64,000 bases of DNA from Antribacter soli (GTDB lineage Bacteria > Actinomycetota > Actinomycetes > Actinomycetales > Cellulomonadaceae): positions 1-64,000 of the forward strand of contig NZ_JAKGSG010000042.1 of the NCBI RefSeq assembly GCF_021568775.1, in the 5' to 3' direction. The notes below the pieces were generated by a model. The model did no database searches and was not told the origin of the DNA. It worked only from the letters and a program-made list of their open reading frames with translations. The stretch's first letter is position 1, and every line of letters starts with the position of its first letter. This document shows, piece by piece, positions 26,366-34,526 of this stretch. Both the position numbers and the translations under genes were made by a program.

Positions 26366-27520
26366 ATGGCCCGCATCCGCGACGAGTCGGACTTCCGCTC
26401 CCGTCCGTCGAAGCACGGCTCGCGCCCGCGCAGCAAGCAGCGACCTGAGCACGCCGACGCGGTGACCGGCCTGGTCACGGGCGTGGACCGGGGCCGCTAC
26501 ACGCTGCTCGTCGAGGACCGCAGCGTGCTCGCGATGAAGGCGCGCGAGCTCGGGCGCCAGCGCGCCGTGGTAGGCGACCGGGTGGACGTCGTCGGCGACG
26601 TGACGGGCGAGGACGGCTCGCTCGGGCGGATCGTCCGCATCCGGGAGCGGACCTCGACGCTGAGGCGCACTGCCGACGACACCGACCCGTACGAGCGCAT
26701 CGTCGTCGCGAACGCCGACCAGCTCGTGGTCGTCACCGCGCTCGCCCAGCCCGAGCCGCGGACCGGCATGATCGACCGCTGCGTCGTCGCCGCGTACGAC
26801 GCCGGGATGGACGTCCTGCTCTGCCTGACCAAGGCGGACCTCGCCTCGCCCGACGCGCTGCGCGGGCTCTACGAGCCCCTCGGTGTCAAGGTCGTCGTCA
26901 CGCAGAGCGCGCTGCCCGAGCCTCGGGACGTCGGTGGAGCACCGCAGGGCGAGGGCGCAGCGCCGGATGACGGCGGCGCGCCGGTCGCCCAGGACGGCCG
27001 CGTCCGGCTCGCGCGCGACTCCGTCGAGGAGGTGCGCTCCCTGCTGCGCGGCCGCACGTCGGTGCTGGTGGGGCACTCGGGCGTCGGGAAGTCGACGCTG
27101 ATCAACGAGCTCGTGCCGGACGCCCGGCGGGCGACCGGCGTCGTCAACGCCGTGACCGGGCGCGGGCGGCAGACGTCGACGTCGGCGGTGGCCCTACCGC
27201 TGCCGGTCGGCCCCGCGCGAGACCTGGGCGATGGCCTGGAGGCCGCCGACCACGACGGCTGGGTGATCGACACCCCGGGCGTGCGCTCCTTCGGCCTGGC
27301 GCACGTCGAGGTGGCGCACCTGCTGCACGCCTTCGAGGACCTGTCGGCAGTGGCGGAGGAGTGCCCCCGCGGCTGCACGCATCTCGCTGACGCACCCGAC
27401 TGCGCCCTCGACGACTGGGTCGCCGCCTCCCCCGACGACGCGACCCGCGCCCCGCGCGAGGCCCGCGTCACCTCGTTCCGCCGCCTGCTCGCGAGCCGCT
27501 CGGGCACGGACGACCACTGA
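26366..27520 (+). CDS. rsgA: Small-ribosomal-subunit biogenesis GTPase
   Basis: A circularly permuted GTPase of 384 residues that tests late 30S assembly. An OB-fold N-terminal domain is followed by permuted G motifs: the G4 motif in LCLTKADL comes before G1 (GHSGVGKSTLIN), with G3 as DTPGVRSFGL. The zinc-binding tail holds CPRGCTHLADAPDCAL with its Cys/His ligands. A 30-residue Gly/Ala-rich insert (near EGAAPDDGGAPVAQDG) between G4 and G1 is unusual. ATG 26366 is 10 nt after aroA; its ribosome site lies in the gap and is weak, so coupling is likely. Confidence 0.95.
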   Translation: MARIRDESDFRSRPSKHGSRPRSKQRPEHADAVTGLVTGVDRGRYTLLVEDRSVLAMKARELGRQRAVVGDRVDVVGDVTGEDGSLGRIVRIRERTSTLRRTADDTDPYERIVVANADQLVVVTALAQPEPRTGMIDRCVVAAYDAGMDVLLCLTKADLASPDALRGLYEPLGVKVVVTQSALPEPRDVGGAPQGEGAAPDDGGAPVAQDGRVRLARDSVEEVRSLLRGRTSVLVGHSGVGKSTLINELVPDARRATGVVNAVTGRGRQTSTSAVALPLPVGPARDLGDGLEAADHDGWVIDTPGVRSFGLAHVEVAHLLHAFEDLSAVAEECPRGCTHLADAPDCALDDWVAASPDDATRAPREARVTSFRRLLASRSGTDDH

Positions 27521-27542
27521 CCGGACGCCGCTCAGGTCCGGT
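27520..27542. terminator. Short hairpin between rsgA and convergent gene
   Basis: A 7-bp stem (ACCGGAC with GTCCGGT) and 9-nt loop overlap the end of rsgA. It is modest in strength and there is no U-tract. Confidence 0.4.
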
Positions 27543-27548
27543 GAGGCG

Positions 27549-28196
27549 TCAGGCGACCTCGAAGCCGAACAGTCGCACGTCCTCGGGGTCGACGCGCCAC
27601 TCGACCCCTTCGTCGCCGTCGAAACCCTCGAACGCGAAGCCGAAGAACTCGTACAGTGCCCGTTCGCCCAGCTCGAGCGGGTGGAACGGGAGCGGGTAGG
27701 CCTCCCCGCGGTCAGCGGCGACGGGGAACGAGCCTGCCCAGTAAGGCTCCTCGAACGGGAGCCGCTCCCCGAGGTCCTCCAGGATGCCGTCGTCGGGAGC
27801 GAGGCTCAGCGCGCGCACCAGCTCGCCGTCCTCCCAGACGGCGAACGCGAACCAGTCCACCACGCTGTGCATGGCGTGCAGGACGAGGCGCCGGCCGGTG
27901 CTCGCCGCGACGAGGTGCTCCGGAAGCAGCGACGGCCGGTCGATCATGAACGCGCGGTCGCAGATCACGTCGACGTCCGGCGTCGAGAGCGCGTAGGCGT
28001 GCCCCTCGGGCGGATAGACCGCCTCGACGAGCTCCCACGGATCGTCGCCGTCGGGCCGGACACGATGGGGCGGGTAGAGAAGGCTCACCAGCGCGCTCGC
28101 GCCGTCCGGGTCGGCGCCGTCCGCCGCCCCGGCCAGTGCAGCGGCCAGGTCCGTCTCCACGTCCCCACAGACCAGCATCGCGGTCTTGACGCCCAT
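27549..28196 (-). CDS. DUF6928-like hypothetical protein
   Basis: A 215-residue protein beginning MGVKTAMLVCGDVE, which resembles the opening of actinobacterial DUF6928 proteins. It continues with recognisable beta strands (HRVRPDGDDPWELVEAVYPPEGHAYAL may bind through its acidic loops; VDVICDRAFMIDRPSLLPEHLV; SVVDWFAFAVWEDGELVRALSLAPDDGI) and ends in a phenylalanine-rich FFGFAFEGFDGDEG segment. GAGGGG lies before the ATG. It is soluble and has no catalytic motif I recognise. The family call is from memory of the N-terminal pattern; function is unknown. Confidence 0.6.
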   Translation of the reverse strand: MGVKTAMLVCGDVETDLAAALAGAADGADPDGASALVSLLYPPHRVRPDGDDPWELVEAVYPPEGHAYALSTPDVDVICDRAFMIDRPSLLPEHLVAASTGRRLVLHAMHSVVDWFAFAVWEDGELVRALSLAPDDGILEDLGERLPFEEPYWAGSFPVAADRGEAYPLPFHPLELGERALYEFFGFAFEGFDGDEGVEWRVDPEDVRLFGFEVA

Positions 28197-28241
28197 GCCA
28201 ACCCCTCCCGTGACGCCTCGACAGTACCGAGGAGTCGCGTG

Positions 28242-28652
28242 TCACGCCTGCATGAACATCCAGCGGTGGCCCTCGAGGTCCTCCGCGCGGTAGAGCGTGC
28301 CGTACTCCTCCGCCTCGATCCCGGACAGGAGCCCGGCGCCCGCGGCGCTCGCACGCTCGAAGTGTTTGCGCACGTCGGGCACGTAGACCAGCACGCCGTC
28401 GATCACCCACGGTGTCGACAGCCACACGTCCGACGCCGGGCAGTGGGCCCGGTGGGCGGTCGGCCCCTGGTAGGACGCCAGCTCGGCGAGCATCACTCGG
28501 CCGTCGCCGGCGAGGAGCTCGCCGTGGGAGAGCCGTCCGTCGTCGTCCAGCCAGCGTTCCGCCTCGGTGAAGCCGAACGCGTTGATGAGCCAGTCCATGG
28601 CGGCGCTGCCGTCGGCGTAGGTGAGCATCGGGATCACTGTCGGGTGGGGCAT
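28242..28652 (-). CDS. VOC-superfamily (glyoxalase-like) protein
   Basis: A 136-residue protein of the PhnB-like branch of the vicinal-oxygen-chelate superfamily. It has paired beta-alpha-beta-beta-beta modules (TVIPMLTYADGSAAMDWLINAFGF; VMLAELASYQGP; GVLVYVPDVRKHFERASAAG) and the closing LEDLEGHRWMF-like pattern (AEDLEGHRWMFMQA). GAGGAGG precedes the ATG. Such small proteins may bind antibiotics, glyoxalase substrates or metals; none is indicated here. An AT-rich inverted repeat upstream hints at regulation. Confidence 0.85.
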   Translation of the reverse strand: MPHPTVIPMLTYADGSAAMDWLINAFGFTEAERWLDDDGRLSHGELLAGDGRVMLAELASYQGPTAHRAHCPASDVWLSTPWVIDGVLVYVPDVRKHFERASAAGAGLLSGIEAEEYGTLYRAEDLEGHRWMFMQA

Positions 28653-28676
28653 GACGACCTCCTCGGATCTTCGAAC

Positions 28677-28686
28677 TAGTGTACTA
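28677..28686 (-). promoter_or_regulatory. AT-rich inverted repeat before VOC gene (candidate operator)
   Basis: TAGT-GT-ACTA lies within an AT-rich 15-bp island (AACTAGTGTACTAAT), about 25 nt before the VOC ATG. The setting is otherwise GC-rich. Recognition by a TetR, MarR or ArsR-type protein is possible but no regulator gene adjoins it. Confidence 0.3.
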
Positions 28687-28821
28687 ATCGCGGGCCGCGG
28701 CGCAAGAGCTGTCGACGCCGCAGGCGCCCGTCGGCGACGTCCGCCGGAGCGGGGTGGGCAAAGGTGAGAATCCGCCCGTTCGGCGCGGCCGTGTGTCCTC
28801 CAGGCCTCACGCGACGCTACG

Positions 28822-29625
28822 GTGAGCCCCGTGCCAGCCGTGACGAAGACGAGCTATGACGACGACCTGCGCCTGGCGCACGTGATCGCCGACCAGGTCG
28901 ATTCCATCACCATGTCGCGCTTCAAGTCACGGGACCTGCGGGTCGAGACCAAGCCCGACCTCACGCCGGTCTCCGACGCCGACCGCGCGGCCGAGGAGTT
29001 CATCCGTGCGCAGCTCGCGAGGGCGCGGACGCGCGACGCCGTCGTCGGCGAGGAGTACGGCTCGGCAGGTTCGGGGGCGCGGCGCTGGATCGTGGACCCG
29101 ATCGACGGCACGAAGAACTTCGTGCGCGGCGTGCCCGTGTGGGCCACGCTCATCGCGCTCGCCGACGGCGACGAGGTCGTCATGGGCCTCGTGTCGGCGC
29201 CGGCGCTGGGCAAGCGCTGGTGGGCCGCGAAGGGCTCGGGCGCCTGGACCGGCAAGTCGCTGCACGCTGCGAGCCGCCTGTCGGTGTCGGGCGTGGCGAA
29301 GCTGGGTGAGGCGTCGCTGAGCTACGCCTCGCTGACGGGCTGGGAGGAGCGCGGCAAGCTCGACGGCTTCCTCGACCTGACCCGCGCCTGCTGGCGCACG
29401 CGCGGCTACGGCGACTTCTGGTCGTACATGCTCGTCGCCGAAGGTGCTGTGGACATCGCCGCCGAGCCGGAGCTCGAGGTGTACGACATGGCCGCGCTCG
29501 TCCCGATCGTCGTCGAGGCGGGCGGGCGTTTCACGTCGCTCGAGGGCGTCCACGGGCCGTGGGGCGGCAACGCCGTCGCGACGAACGGTGCGCTGCACGA
29601 CGAGGTGCTGGACCTCCTGGCCTGA
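28822..29625 (+). CDS. hisN: Histidinol-phosphatase, inositol monophosphatase type
   Basis: A 267-residue Mg2+-dependent phosphatase of the FIG/IMPase superfamily. It is close to actinobacterial HisN, which dephosphorylates histidinol phosphate in histidine synthesis. The metal sites are VVGEEYG, WIVDPIDGTKNFVRG and, near the end, EPELEVYDMAALVPIVVEAGG. The substrate-fit sequence YGDFWSYMLVAEGAVDIAAEP is typical of HisN rather than plain inositol phosphatases. GTG 28831 (MPAVTKTSYDDD) is an equally good start. It is placed downstream of aroA-rsgA as in many actinobacteria. Confidence 0.88.
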   Translation: MSPVPAVTKTSYDDDLRLAHVIADQVDSITMSRFKSRDLRVETKPDLTPVSDADRAAEEFIRAQLARARTRDAVVGEEYGSAGSGARRWIVDPIDGTKNFVRGVPVWATLIALADGDEVVMGLVSAPALGKRWWAAKGSGAWTGKSLHAASRLSVSGVAKLGEASLSYASLTGWEERGKLDGFLDLTRACWRTRGYGDFWSYMLVAEGAVDIAAEPELEVYDMAALVPIVVEAGGRFTSLEGVHGPWGGNAVATNGALHDEVLDLLA

Positions 29626-29695
29626 CGGCGACCCGGGCGGGAGCCGGTCGGGCCGGCCCCGGGCCGCCCGGTCGGGGCCGCCGCGCCGCCGGAGG

Positions 29696-30238
29696 CTACG
29701 CCCGGGGGATGTCTCCCAGCTCGGACCAGTCGTACCAGAGCAGGTCGCGGTCGGTGATGCGCTGGAGCGCGGCGTCGAGCGCGCTCTCGGACTCGGCACC
29801 CACGGCGCCCGTCTCCTCGGCGTCGTTCTCCTCGTCGGCGGCGGCGAGGACGTCCGCGACGTCGGCCGCGGCCTCCGGCTCGTCCACGTGGACGCACACG
29901 ATCGCCACCTCCGGCACGTCGCGGACGACCTGCACGGCCGACGGCGCGACGTCGTCGTCCGCGCCGGCCGGGCCGACGGCGGCGTCGGGCACCTCGACCG
30001 TGACCACCACGCGCTGCAGCGGCACACCCGGGCGGGCCGCGACGAGCGCGAGCGAGTCCGACGCGGCCTCGATCGCGGCGGCGTACTCGAGGCCCTCCTC
30101 GTCCTCGTCGGGCAGGGCGGCCTCCAGCTCCTTCGTCACCGCGTGCGCAGGGCGCGGCGCGAGGGTCCATCGGGCCGCGTCGGCCGTGGTGGTGGCCGAG
30201 TCGAGCTCGTCGAGCGTGGCGGGCACGTAGATGCGCAT
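29696..30238 (-). CDS. DUF6912-like acidic protein
   Basis: A 180-residue acidic protein opening MRIYVPATLDELD and having strands such as LQRVVVTVEVPDAAV and PEVAIVCVHVDEPEAAADV, ending with LLWYDWSELGDIPR. This pattern belongs to a small actinobacterial family I remember as DUF6912. It is cytosolic, with a Glu/Asp/Ala-rich linker near residue 150. It begins 4 nt after the CpaE-like ATPase stop and so ends the three-gene unit SAF-ATPase-DUF6912. No function is known to me. Confidence 0.75.
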   Translation of the reverse strand: MRIYVPATLDELDSATTTADAARWTLAPRPAHAVTKELEAALPDEDEEGLEYAAAIEAASDSLALVAARPGVPLQRVVVTVEVPDAAVGPAGADDDVAPSAVQVVRDVPEVAIVCVHVDEPEAAADVADVLAAADEENDAEETGAVGAESESALDAALQRITDRDLLWYDWSELGDIPRA

Positions 30239-30242
30239 GGGC

Positions 30243-31598
30243 TCAGTCTGCCGTGGCCGGCCCGATCGCACTGCGGGCGGCGGGCACGAGCCCGCGCACG
30301 CGTTCGGCGAGCGCGGCGAAGGCGGCGCGCGCCGGGGATCCGGGAACCCGCTCGGCGAGCGCCCGGCCAGCCAGCAGCGCCGCGTCGGCCCCCGCCGGGT
30401 CGTCGGGAACCACGTGCAGGTCGACGACCCCGGCGTAGCGGGCGAGCGCGTCCCGGACGGCCGCCTCCGGACGCGGCCCGGCGGCGCCGGCCCGCACACG
30501 GTTCGCGACGACGACCCGCACGCCGGCCACGGCGACGGGAGCCTCGCGCAGGTCCTCCAGCCCCCGGACGAGGCGCTGCAACCCGACCGGATCGGCCGCA
30601 CCGACGACGACCACGACGTCGGCCGCCGCGAGGGCGGCCAGGGTCGCGGCGTTGCGCTGCGGCGCGTGCGTGTCGTACATCAGCAGCTCGTCGGCCTCCA
30701 GGACCGGGCCGCAGTCGACGACGGTCCAGGTCACGAGCTCGCGCGCCCGCTCCCAGACCACCTCGAGCGCGCTCGCGGGCAGCTCCGGCCACCGGGCCGG
30801 GCGTGTGATCCCGGTCAGGACGCGTACTCCGGGTAGGGCCACGGGGCTGTGCCGGGCGAGCGTGACGAGGTCGAGCACGCCCTGCCCGGCGGCCCGCGCC
30901 GCGGCGGCGAGACCGGGCGCGTCGTCCAGGAGGCCGAGACGGGTCGCGACCGACGACGCGTACGTGTCGGCGTCGACCAGCAGGACCGTGTCGCGCGGGC
31001 CGGTCGGACGGCGGCCGCGCCGGGCCCGGACACCGGCGCCCGGTCGTGTCGGCAGCCGCACGCCGGAGGCCGTCGGAGCCCCTCCGGTGCCCGCCCGGTC
31101 CGGCAGCCCGGCGAGCGCTGCCGCCAGCTCGATCGCGGTCGTCGTCCGCCCGGGCGACCCCGCGGGACCCCACACGGCGACGACGGCACCCGGCCGGCCG
31201 CCGTCGGGCACGGGGGGCTCTGCCACCGTGGGGCCGGCCACGGTCTCGTCACGGACCGCGGCGAGGAGGCCCTCCGGGTCGACCGGCCAGCCCGGGACGA
31301 CGGCGTCCGGGCCGAGGCCCGAGACCCGCCCGGCGGAAGCGTGCCCGTCGGCGAGGACGACCACGCGCGTCCCTGCGCGCCGCAGGCGGGCCACCGCCTC
31401 CCGGTCGAGACCCGGCAGGTCCACGGAGACGACGGCGACGACCCCCGCACCGGCCTCCGCCGCAGCGAGCAGCTCCGCCAGCTCGGCGCAGCGCCGCGTG
31501 ACCGTCACGGCCGCGCCGGCCGCGCCCAGCACCGTGACCACCGCCGTCTCGTCGGGGCCTCGCACCGCGCACAGCACCGTCACGACGCGCTCGGTCAC
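30243..31598 (-). CDS. CpaE/MinD-like ATPase with atypical Walker A
   Basis: A 451-residue protein. The first 130 residues look like a degenerate receiver domain (VSVDLPGLDREAVARLR; VVVLADGHASAGRV), as in CpaE proteins. The SIMIBI ATPase domain follows, with deviant Walker A GPAGSPGRTTTAIELA, where the signature Lys of KGGVGKT is lost and Arg occupies the later site, then VLLVDADTYASSVATRLGL and DCGPVLEADELL. CpaE relatives guide pilus or secretion machinery or cell-pole placement. It overlaps the SAF gene by 4 nt (ATGA). There is no full tad/flp pilus locus here, so it may have another role, possibly in cell envelope organisation. Confidence 0.8.
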   Translation of the reverse strand: MTERVVTVLCAVRGPDETAVVTVLGAAGAAVTVTRRCAELAELLAAAEAGAGVVAVVSVDLPGLDREAVARLRRAGTRVVVLADGHASAGRVSGLGPDAVVPGWPVDPEGLLAAVRDETVAGPTVAEPPVPDGGRPGAVVAVWGPAGSPGRTTTAIELAAALAGLPDRAGTGGAPTASGVRLPTRPGAGVRARRGRRPTGPRDTVLLVDADTYASSVATRLGLLDDAPGLAAAARAAGQGVLDLVTLARHSPVALPGVRVLTGITRPARWPELPASALEVVWERARELVTWTVVDCGPVLEADELLMYDTHAPQRNAATLAALAAADVVVVVGAADPVGLQRLVRGLEDLREAPVAVAGVRVVVANRVRAGAAGPRPEAAVRDALARYAGVVDLHVVPDDPAGADAALLAGRALAERVPGSPARAAFAALAERVRGLVPAARSAIGPATAD

Positions 31599-32332
31599 CG
31601 GCCCTCCCCGGCGCCGGCCGGGGCGCCGTCGCCGCCCGCACCCGGGGCATCCGTGAGGGCGCCCGCGACGGGGACCACGGCGACGCTGCCGGCGTCGGCG
31701 AGCGCGGCGAGGACGGCAGGCAGGTGCTCGGCGGGGATCAGGGCGTGCAGGGTGCTGCCACCTGCGACGACGAGCGCACCCTCGGCGCGATCGACCTGTT
31801 CCACGACGACGGCCGCGGCCAGCAGCGTCGGCTCCTCCCGGACCGCGTCAGCGGCGACGGGCGGCTCGGGCACGAACCAGAGGTCGACGACGGCTCCCGG
31901 CCGGATGCGGTCGGACAGCGCCGTGCCGACCGGGACGGCGACCGAACGGACGTCTACCCCCGAACCCAGGGCGGACCGCGCGACGAGCTCGCCCTCACCG
32001 ACTGCGCGGAGGGCCAGGAGACCCTGCGGTAGCGGCTCGTCCGCACGCAGGTAGCGGTCCGTCCCGGCGGCGATCCGGACCTCGACGGTGCGCAGGGCGG
32101 AGCGGTCGAGCGGCTCGCCCGGGGTCAGCGGGCCGTCAGCGACATAGAGCGGTACCGTATGTCCTGCAGAGGAGACGGCCCACGAGCCGAGGGCCACCGA
32201 CAGGGCGACGAGCACGACGCCGACGACCAGTCGCGGGTCCCGCCAGGACGGACGCCTCAGCCGCGCCGCGACCGGCTCGGGCAGCGGCCCGGGAACGATC
32301 CGGTCCACAGGGACGCTCGGGGCGTACGACAT
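31595..32332 (-). CDS. SAF-domain membrane protein (CpaB/FlgA-like)
   Basis: A 245-residue single-pass membrane protein. A basic stretch (RLRRPSWRDPR) is followed by a hydrophobic helix (LVVGVVLVALSVALGSWAV), then a periplasm-facing SAF domain (PLYVADGPLTPGEPLDRSALRTVEV; GLLALRAVGEGELVARSAL). Next comes a second beta domain (VAVPVGTALSDRIRPGAVVDLWF). SAF proteins often bind peptidoglycan or glycans, and CpaB-type ones assemble pilus secretins. It leads the minus-strand unit with the CpaE-like ATPase, which overlaps its stop, and is divergent from the small HTH gene across 122 bp. Confidence 0.85.
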   Translation of the reverse strand: MSYAPSVPVDRIVPGPLPEPVAARLRRPSWRDPRLVVGVVLVALSVALGSWAVSSAGHTVPLYVADGPLTPGEPLDRSALRTVEVRIAAGTDRYLRADEPLPQGLLALRAVGEGELVARSALGSGVDVRSVAVPVGTALSDRIRPGAVVDLWFVPEPPVAADAVREEPTLLAAAVVVEQVDRAEGALVVAGGSTLHALIPAEHLPAVLAALADAGSVAVVPVAGALTDAPGAGGDGAPAGAGEGR

Positions 32333-32454
32333 CGACTCCTCCGGAGGGTTGTGGGGGCGTCAACCATTGTGTGCGAACACCCCCGATCCGGCATCAGATG
32401 AACTCTTCCTGTGGATAACCGCACGATGTCAGTGCCTCGTGCCACACTGTTGGC

Positions 32455-32673
32455 ATGGAAAGGCGATTTCTCTCCCTGGCCGACGTGGTCGAGACCCTCA
32501 GCATCTCCATGGCACAGGGCTACGCCCTCGTCCGCTCCGGTGACCTCCCTGCGATCCAGGTGGGACCCAAGAAGGTGTGGCGCATCGAGGCCAAGGAGCT
32601 CGAGGCCTACATCGAGCGGATGTACGCGAAGAGCCGCGAACGACTGAAGGACCCGGAGAACCAGGACTCCTGA
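32455..32673 (+). CDS. Small excisionase-type helix-turn-helix protein
   Basis: A 72-residue DNA-binding protein with a MerR/excisionase-like winged helix: FLSLADVVETLSISMAQGYALVRSGDLPAIQVGPKKVWRIEAKELEAYIERMY contains the HTH and the wing (given here as its recognised parts: SLADVVETL, GYALVRSGDLPAIQV, KKVWRIEAKELE). It resembles BldC-type actinobacterial regulators in size and fold. It is chromosomal, not tied to an integrase. ATG 32455 has only a weak ribosome site and sits downstream of a possible promoter. It likely regulates its own divergent neighbours, but no site is proven. Confidence 0.85.
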   Translation: MERRFLSLADVVETLSISMAQGYALVRSGDLPAIQVGPKKVWRIEAKELEAYIERMYAKSRERLKDPENQDS

Positions 32674-32790
32674 CCTCTCCCGCCATCGGGCCGCGCGCCA
32701 CCGGCACTCCCGGGGACGCGCGGCCCTCTCATGCCCGCCGCCGGCTCCTGGCGTGGCCGGCCGAGCCGCGCGTGCGCCTGGCGAGCCGGA

Positions 32791-33369
32791 TCAGGGTGCC
32801 TCACTGACGCACAGCAACGCGGCGAACGGCACCGTGCGCGCACCCGGCCACGATGACCGGGGCGCGGCACCGTCACCGCGCACGACGTCGACGTCGAAGT
32901 GGTCGCGGCCGACGCGACCCACCCGGCCCTCGACGGCCCCCGCGAGCGTGCGCACGAGGAGCCGCGCGCGATCGCGCTGCAGCCCGCGTAGCGCCGGCCC
33001 GAGCCCCAGCCCTTCACGCCGCTGCTGCGGCGCGGCCTGCCGTCCGAGGCCCGACACCCCGGACACTGCCGACAGCGGGACGAGGTGCTGCAGCGGCCCG
33101 CTCGGAGCGATCCCGCGAAGCAGGACCCATTCAGCGGCGGCCTCCAGCACGGTCCCGCGGACAGGCTCGCCTGCGGCGAGGTCGAGCACGACCTCCGCGC
33201 CGAGCGCCGCCCGGAACCGCTCCGCGAGGGTCATCGTGGCGTGCTCGGCGCGCGTCAGCTCGGCCACGAGGGCGTCCGCCTCCGCCGCGTCCTGCGCGGC
33301 GGCCTGCGCCTCGAGGTCGGCGAAAAGCAGCTCCCAGCGGGTCGGCGCGGCGGGGGTCGGTTCGTACAT
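32791..33369 (-). CDS. Conserved hypothetical protein with SH3-like barrel features
   Basis: A 192-residue protein. An N-terminal helix (about WELLFADLEAQAAAQDAAEADALVAEL) leads to a beta-rich middle (VVLDLAAGEPVRGTVLEAAAEWVLLRG; LVPLSAVSGVSGL). A second beta part follows (RVGRVGRDHFDVDVVRGD; RTVPFAALLCVSE). Small actinobacterial proteins of this design sit beside the BldC-like gene in related genomes. ATG 33369 is preferred (AAGGTGGG upstream) over ATG 33387. It has no membrane segment and no recognised catalytic site. Confidence 0.7.
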   Translation of the reverse strand: MYEPTPAAPTRWELLFADLEAQAAAQDAAEADALVAELTRAEHATMTLAERFRAALGAEVVLDLAAGEPVRGTVLEAAAEWVLLRGIAPSGPLQHLVPLSAVSGVSGLGRQAAPQQRREGLGLGPALRGLQRDRARLLVRTLAGAVEGRVGRVGRDHFDVDVVRGDGAAPRSSWPGARTVPFAALLCVSEAP

Positions 33370-33511
33370 GACCCCACCTTCGATCATCCACAGGCATCCC
33401 GCTCATCTCTGGACACGATTCGGCAACCGGGTTTGAATATCACCCACCAGAGCACATCAACCGCGATGATCGGGTAGAAAACCGAGTCGTCAGCAGGACC
33501 AGGGGGATTCC

Positions 33512-34444
33512 TTGACCAAGCACGCCATCTCACCTCCATCACGCCAGCACGGTGGGATCGCCGCACTCCTGGCTCTCGGGCTCGGCCTGAGCGCCGCGGC
33601 GGCCCTGCTCGGGCTCCGGGCCCACGGTGTCGCGGCCGCCGTCATGGGCGGCGCGGCTCGCGCCTCGCGGACCGACGGAAGCCCGCTCGGCACCGGAGCT
33701 CTCGGCCTGCTCCAAGCCGAGAACCTGGGCGTCGACGCCATGGTCGAGCTCCTGGTCATCGGGGCCGGCGCGATCGCGGCGGCCTGGGTCGGGCTCTCAG
33801 CCCTGCTCGCCCTGGCGTGCGGGCTCACGGCCCGCGCCGGGCGGCGGTGGACCGCCGGCGAGCGCCTCGTCGCCCGTAGCGCGCCCTTCCTCGTCCGCCG
33901 CCTCGCCCACGCCGCGGTCGGCGCGGGGATCGGCCTCGCACTCGTGACGCCGACGGCGATCGCACTGCCGGCTCCGGCCGCGGGTGCCGGCTCCACACCG
34001 GAAGCCGAGTCGGCGCCCCACGTCCTCGATCTGGGCTGGCAGCCGACAACTGCGGCACCGGCCGACGGGGCGGCTCCTGAAGCCGCCGCGCCCCCGGATG
34101 GCGGTTCCCTGGCGTCCGAGCCCAGCCCGGCGGCGCCCGGCGGCATCGCAGGCGGGCCCGCCGTACCCGGTCAGCCCGACAACCCGGCGACCGAAACGGC
34201 GTTCCCGGTGCGCGTGGACCTCGCCGATCGCGGCCTGCCGGGCGGTGGAGGGCGACCGCCGACCGTCGTGGTGGTGCCCGGCGACACGCTGTGGGAGATC
34301 GCAGCGGCGCACCTGGGTGGCTCCCCGCCGGCCGCAGAGATCGCCGAGGCGGTCGCCCGCTGGTACGCCGGGAACCGCGCAGCTGTCGGCGCGGACCCCG
34401 ACCTGATCCTCCCCGGTCAGACCCTGCGCGCCCCGTCTGCCTGA
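33512..34444 (+). CDS. Multi-pass membrane protein with C-terminal LysM domain
   Basis: A 310-residue protein that probably starts at TTG 33512 (AGGGGGA 6 nt before). Three hydrophobic segments (GGIAALLALGLGLSAAAALLGL; VELLVIGAGAIAAAWVGLSALLALACGL; AHAAVGAGIGLALVTPTAIAL) are followed by a Pro/Ala-rich outer linker. The LysM domain occupies about 250-307 (VVVVPGDTLWEIAAAHLG; ADPDLILPGQTLRAPS). LysM binds GlcNAc in peptidoglycan, so the protein would tether membrane to wall. It lies directly upstream of the Rv3235-family gene, with 82 nt between. Confidence 0.87.
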   Translation: MTKHAISPPSRQHGGIAALLALGLGLSAAAALLGLRAHGVAAAVMGGAARASRTDGSPLGTGALGLLQAENLGVDAMVELLVIGAGAIAAAWVGLSALLALACGLTARAGRRWTAGERLVARSAPFLVRRLAHAAVGAGIGLALVTPTAIALPAPAAGAGSTPEAESAPHVLDLGWQPTTAAPADGAAPEAAAPPDGGSLASEPSPAAPGGIAGGPAVPGQPDNPATETAFPVRVDLADRGLPGGGGRPPTVVVVPGDTLWEIAAAHLGGSPPAAEIAEAVARWYAGNRAAVGADPDLILPGQTLRAPSA

Positions 34445-34526
34445 GACCGCCGACAACACGGCGCACGTCGCGCCCGCACGCACGGGACCACATTCCCTGC
34501 GCCCTCGCACCCTTCAGGAGGCACGC

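Noticed and set aside
32455-32673. Excisionase of an integrated element
   Set aside because: The HTH protein looks excisionase-like, but there is no integrase, att repeat or other phage gene nearby, and the context matches a conserved chromosomal cluster.
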